Of a stretch of DNA of 64,000 nt, positions 61,294 through 64,000 are shown piece after piece. How positions within the stretch are numbered: the first letter of the stretch is position 1; each line of letters starts with the position of its first letter. Origin of the DNA: Flavobacterium cucumis (lineage in GTDB: Bacteria; Bacteroidota; Bacteroidia; Flavobacteriales; Flavobacteriaceae); assembly GCF_900148835.1 (NCBI RefSeq), contig NZ_FRYK01000001.1:1054001-1118000 (forward strand). Direction: 5' to 3'. A program made the position numbers and the translations under genes. Under the pieces are notes generated by a model. It saw only the letters and a list, made by a program, of their open reading frames with translations. It searched no databases and had not been told where the DNA came from.

Positions 61294-62343
61294 ATGGAAT
61301 TTTCTAACTCTTTAATTCATTGGTATTTACAAAACAAGCGTGACTTGCCATGGCGAAACACTACTGATCCGTATTGGATTTGGCTATCTGAAATCATGCT
61401 ACAACAAACGCGAGTGGCGCAAGGTTTGCCTTATTTTTTATCTTTTACGGAAGCTTTCCCTACTGTTTTTGACTTGGCAAAAGCTGAAGAAGAACAAGTA
61501 CTTAAACTTTGGCAGGGTCTGGGATATTATTCCAGAGCCAGAAACTTACACACCACAGCTAAATATATTGCTTTTGAATTGAATGGCAAATTTCCGTCAA
61601 CTTATAAAGAATTATTGATGTTGAAGGGTGTTGGTGATTACACCGCAGCCGCAATCGCTTCCTTTTCATTTGATGAGCCTGTAGCAGTTCTAGATGGAAA
61701 CGTCTATAGGGTGTTGAGTCGTTATTTTAATGTTACAAGCGATATTTCTTTGCCAAAAACCAAAATAGAGTTTCAACAATTAGCACAAGAAGTGTTGGAT
61801 AAAAAAAATCCAGCCCTATTTAACCAAGCTATCATGGAGTTTGGTGCGTTGCAATGTACTCCAAAAAACCCAAATTGCGAATCATGTCCACTGAATTCAA
61901 GTTGTGCTGGACTTCAAAATAAAAAGGTAAATGCGCTGCCAGTGAAAACTAAAAAGACAAAGATTTCTTTACGTTATTTAAATTATCTAATCTTAAAAGA
62001 TGCTGATGCAAATTTTATTGTTCAAAAGCGTGAAGGGAAAGGGATTTGGGAAAACTTATATGAGTTTCCCGTTTTAGAAACAGAATTGCCGTTATCGGAA
62101 ACCGAAATCATGGATCAAGTTTTGAAGATGCAATTTTTTAACGAAAAGCCAATTGATATTGTCTCGTTGCATAGCAAAAGTATTCTTCACAAACTATCCC
62201 ATCAACAGTTGAACATTCGCTTTTTTGAGGTACAGTTCGCATCAAAATTGCCTGATTCAAAATCATTTACAGAAATTGAAAAACTCCCTTTTCCAATAGT
62301 GATTCATAATTTTATTGTTGCAAATTATTATAATTCACTTTAA
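61294..62343 (+). CDS. mutY: Adenine DNA glycosylase MutY
   Basis: MutY removes adenine paired with 8-oxoguanine, preventing G-to-T mutations. The 349-residue protein has the catalytic Glu in SEIMLQQTRVAQ, the helix-hairpin-helix LKGVGDYTAAAIASFSF with the Asp in VLDGNVYRVLSR, and the 4Fe-4S ligands in CTPKNPNCESCPLNSSC (C-x6-C-x2-C-x5-C). A C-terminal NUDIX-like domain (about 225-349) recognises 8-oxoG. The start at 61294 (MEFSNSLIHWY) is supported by the promoter position. It is the first gene of mutY-ssb-gldE. Confidence 0.96.
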   Translation: MEFSNSLIHWYLQNKRDLPWRNTTDPYWIWLSEIMLQQTRVAQGLPYFLSFTEAFPTVFDLAKAEEEQVLKLWQGLGYYSRARNLHTTAKYIAFELNGKFPSTYKELLMLKGVGDYTAAAIASFSFDEPVAVLDGNVYRVLSRYFNVTSDISLPKTKIEFQQLAQEVLDKKNPALFNQAIMEFGALQCTPKNPNCESCPLNSSCAGLQNKKVNALPVKTKKTKISLRYLNYLILKDADANFIVQKREGKGIWENLYEFPVLETELPLSETEIMDQVLKMQFFNEKPIDIVSLHSKSILHKLSHQQLNIRFFEVQFASKLPDSKSFTEIEKLPFPIVIHNFIVANYYNSL

Positions 62344-62382
62344 ATTACTATTTTTGATTAACCCTAATAAAATTTATAAGCC

Positions 62383-62784
62383 ATGAACGGAACATTAAAC
62401 AAGGTTATTTTAATAGGTCATCTAGGTGACGAAGTTAAAATGCATTACTTTGAAGGTGGTAATTGTATCGGACGTTTTCCTTTAGCTACGAACGAGGTGT
62501 ACATTAATAAGACTACTGGAGAAAAAATTACTTCTACGGAATGGCATAATATAGTTGTTCGGAATAAAGCAGCCGAAATTTGTGAAAAATACCTTTCCAA
62601 GGGTGATAAAATTTACATTGAAGGACGAATTAAATCTCGTCAATGGCAAGCAGAAGACGGTGCTACAAAATATACAACTGAGATTCAAGTAACAGAATTT
62701 ACATTTTTAACCACTAAAAAAGAAACGGATTTATCTAAGTCTTCTTTGCCTAGTGGAAGCGCACCTGATGATTTTAATGTTTAA
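62383..62784 (+). CDS. ssb: Single-stranded DNA-binding protein
   Basis: A 133-residue SSB with the OB-fold text MNGTLNKVILIGHLGDEVKM, STEWHNIVVRNKAAEICEKY and KGDKIYIEGRIKSRQW. The tail is short and ends GSAPDDFNV rather than the usual acidic DDxPF tip used to recruit repair partners. The order mutY-ssb-gldE matches the arrangement I recall near gldD/gldE in flavobacteria. The length is about normal for this group. Confidence 0.92.
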   Translation: MNGTLNKVILIGHLGDEVKMHYFEGGNCIGRFPLATNEVYINKTTGEKITSTEWHNIVVRNKAAEICEKYLSKGDKIYIEGRIKSRQWQAEDGATKYTTEIQVTEFTFLTTKKETDLSKSSLPSGSAPDDFNV

Positions 62785-62799
62785 CTAAATTTGTTTAAT

Positions 62800-64000
62800 T
62801 TGGATTCTGATCCCAGTTTTTTGCAATTTATCGATTTTGAATTGCTTATTAATTTTTTTGTTTTAGTTTCTTTATTAATTATTTCTGCGTTTATTTCAGG
62901 TTCTGAAGTGGCTTTGTTTTCTTTATCTAAGAAGGATATAGATGATTTGCTTCAGGACAGCTACGATAAAGGGAATTTAATTTCCAAATTATTAGAAAAA
63001 CCCAAGAAATTGTTAGCTACTATTCTCGTAGCTAACAATTTTGTGAATATTACAATTGTTATTTTCTTTTCTTCTTTTAGTGGCAGATTTTTTAATGCTA
63101 TTACTTCACCTTTATTGCGGTTTGTTATTGAAGTAGTACTTGTTACTTTCTTAATATTGTTGTTTGGAGAAGTATTGCCAAAGATCTACGCTAATAGAAA
63201 TAACGTATTGTTTGCAAAAAAAGTTGCAGTACCACTTTCTGTAATAACTAAAATTTTGTCTCCTATAAGTGTTCCAATGCGTAATATTATCTTGTTTGTT
63301 GAAAAACAATTGAGTATTCAAAAAAGTAATTTTTCAGTAGATCAGCTTTCACAAGCTTTAGAGCTAACGCAACAGTCGGAGACAACTGTAGAGGAACACA
63401 AGATTTTGGAAGGGATTGTTACTTTTGGTAACACAGATGTTAAACAAGTTATGAGTCCAAGAATCGATGTTTTTTCATTAAAGATTGATGAATCTTTTGC
63501 CGAGATCATGCCGAAAATTATTGAAAAAGGATATTCTAGGGTTCCAATTTGTAGAGAAAATATTGATCAAATAGAAGGTGTTTTGTTTATAAAAGATTTG
63601 ATACCCCATATAGATGAAACAGATTTTGATTGGAAGACACTGATTCGTGAACCTTTTTTTGTCCCTGAGAATAAAAAATTGGACAATTTGTTAAAAGATT
63701 TTCAAACCATGAAAAACCATTTGGCCATAGTTGTAGATGAGTATGGTGGTACCTCGGGGATAGTTTCCTTGGAAGATGTTTTAGAGGAAATTGTTGGTGA
63801 TATAAGTGATGAGTTTGATGATGACGAAATTTTATATGTTAAATATGATGAAAAGAACTTCTTATTTGAAGGTAAAACTAGTTTAAAAGATTTTTATAGA
63901 GTTGTAAATATAGATGATCAAGATTTTGAAGAGGCTAAAGGTGAAGCTGAGACCTTAGCTGGTTTTATATTAGAGATTTCTGGAAATTTTCCAAAGATTA
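62800..64000 (+). CDS. gldE: Gliding motility-associated protein GldE (CNNM/CBS-domain), partial
   Basis: The first 400 codons of a membrane protein cut by the right edge. A CNNM-type membrane domain (about 10-190) has three or so helices and the motif ISAFISGSEVALFSLSKKD near residue 28. A CBS pair (about 210-330; VMSPRIDVFSLKIDE, YSRVPICREN, IVVDEYGGTSGIVSLEDVLE) follows, then the beginning of the CorC_HlyC domain. GldE is needed for or modulates gliding in Flavobacterium johnsoniae. The only start matching the family is TTG at 62800 (giving MDSDPSFLQ); TTG at 62791 is an alternative. The ssb stop in the same frame at 62782 excludes anything further upstream. Confidence 0.93.
   Translation, partial: MDSDPSFLQFIDFELLINFFVLVSLLIISAFISGSEVALFSLSKKDIDDLLQDSYDKGNLISKLLEKPKKLLATILVANNFVNITIVIFFSSFSGRFFNAITSPLLRFVIEVVLVTFLILLFGEVLPKIYANRNNVLFAKKVAVPLSVITKILSPISVPMRNIILFVEKQLSIQKSNFSVDQLSQALELTQQSETTVEEHKILEGIVTFGNTDVKQVMSPRIDVFSLKIDESFAEIMPKIIEKGYSRVPICRENIDQIEGVLFIKDLIPHIDETDFDWKTLIREPFFVPENKKLDNLLKDFQTMKNHLAIVVDEYGGTSGIVSLEDVLEEIVGDISDEFDDDEILYVKYDEKNFLFEGKTSLKDFYRVVNIDDQDFEEAKGEAETLAGFILEISGNFPKI

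Overview
The window is chromosomal DNA from a low-GC member of the Bacteroidota, almost certainly a Flavobacterium or close relative. Several independent signs agree: type IX secretion (T9SS) type B cargo proteins, PorP/SprF and PorE-like envelope proteins, the gliding gene gldE behind mutY and ssb, a fused murF-alr, DUF3078 and DUF3109 proteins, and many promoters of the Bacteroidota type (TTG, about 17-21 bases, then TAnnTTTG). I see no prophage, integrase, transposase, CRISPR array, rRNA or tRNA. Most of the window is core genome with a few accessory islands.

Layout. 1-2070: a TonB-dependent receptor (running off the left edge) behind a small His/Cys-rich exported protein, probably a metal-uptake pair. 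2069-6740: asd, mscL, murF-alr, tdk on the minus strand. 6840-12824: an acidic hypothetical protein, rsmI, a small PLDc_N membrane protein, OsmC, HopJ, recJ and an MFS transporter on the plus strand. 12821-13561: LpxH-type hydrolase. 13723-22740: T9SS cassette made of a 2050-residue secreted adhesin-like protein, PorP/SprF and a PorE-like OmpA protein. 22786-31084: minus-strand run of a large outer-membrane protein, an IgGFc-domain T9SS cargo protein, an enoyl-CoA hydratase, a 55-residue membrane protein and queD. 31136-31638: a toxin-antitoxin pair whose toxin is frameshifted. 31718-35225: lysC, GNAT, fbp, terB. 35367-38486: hupE, dCMP deaminase, S41 protease, a hypothetical. 38491-39890: FAD protein, small membrane protein, MarC. 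40333-47439: DUF3109, nrdB, nrdA, an accessory membrane protein, a small hypothetical, dgt. 47452-50647: DUF3078, dxs, tadA. 50762-58599: alpha-2-macroglobulin and PBP1C. 58603-60836: RNase G with a tandemly duplicated 3' tail, and a 30-residue very basic protein. 60869-64000: HU, mutY, ssb, gldE (cut by the right edge).

Themes. Deoxynucleotide supply recurs (tdk, dCMP deaminase, nrdA, nrdB, dgt). Cell-envelope work dominates: peptidoglycan precursor synthesis, lipid A synthesis, PBP1C with its macroglobulin partner, T9SS cargo and outer-membrane barrels. DNA repair and maintenance are represented by recJ, mutY, ssb and HU.

Non-coding structure is rich. A palindromic family with CACATAG/CTATGTG ends occurs three times between genes. 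CGCAAAG-type repeats fill a 400-base gap before the DUF3109 gene. A 16-base tandem repeat lies upstream of lysC. The end of the RNase G gene plus its terminator is repeated with an exact 167-base period. Three genes appear to start at TTG. Three small genes too short for routine gene calling are reported at 23252-23419, 31136-31433 (broken) and 60744-60836. The strongest candidates for something not yet described are the RNase G tail/terminator array, the palindromic repeat family, the His/Cys protein with its receptor, and the IgGFc-cargo/outer-membrane-protein pair.
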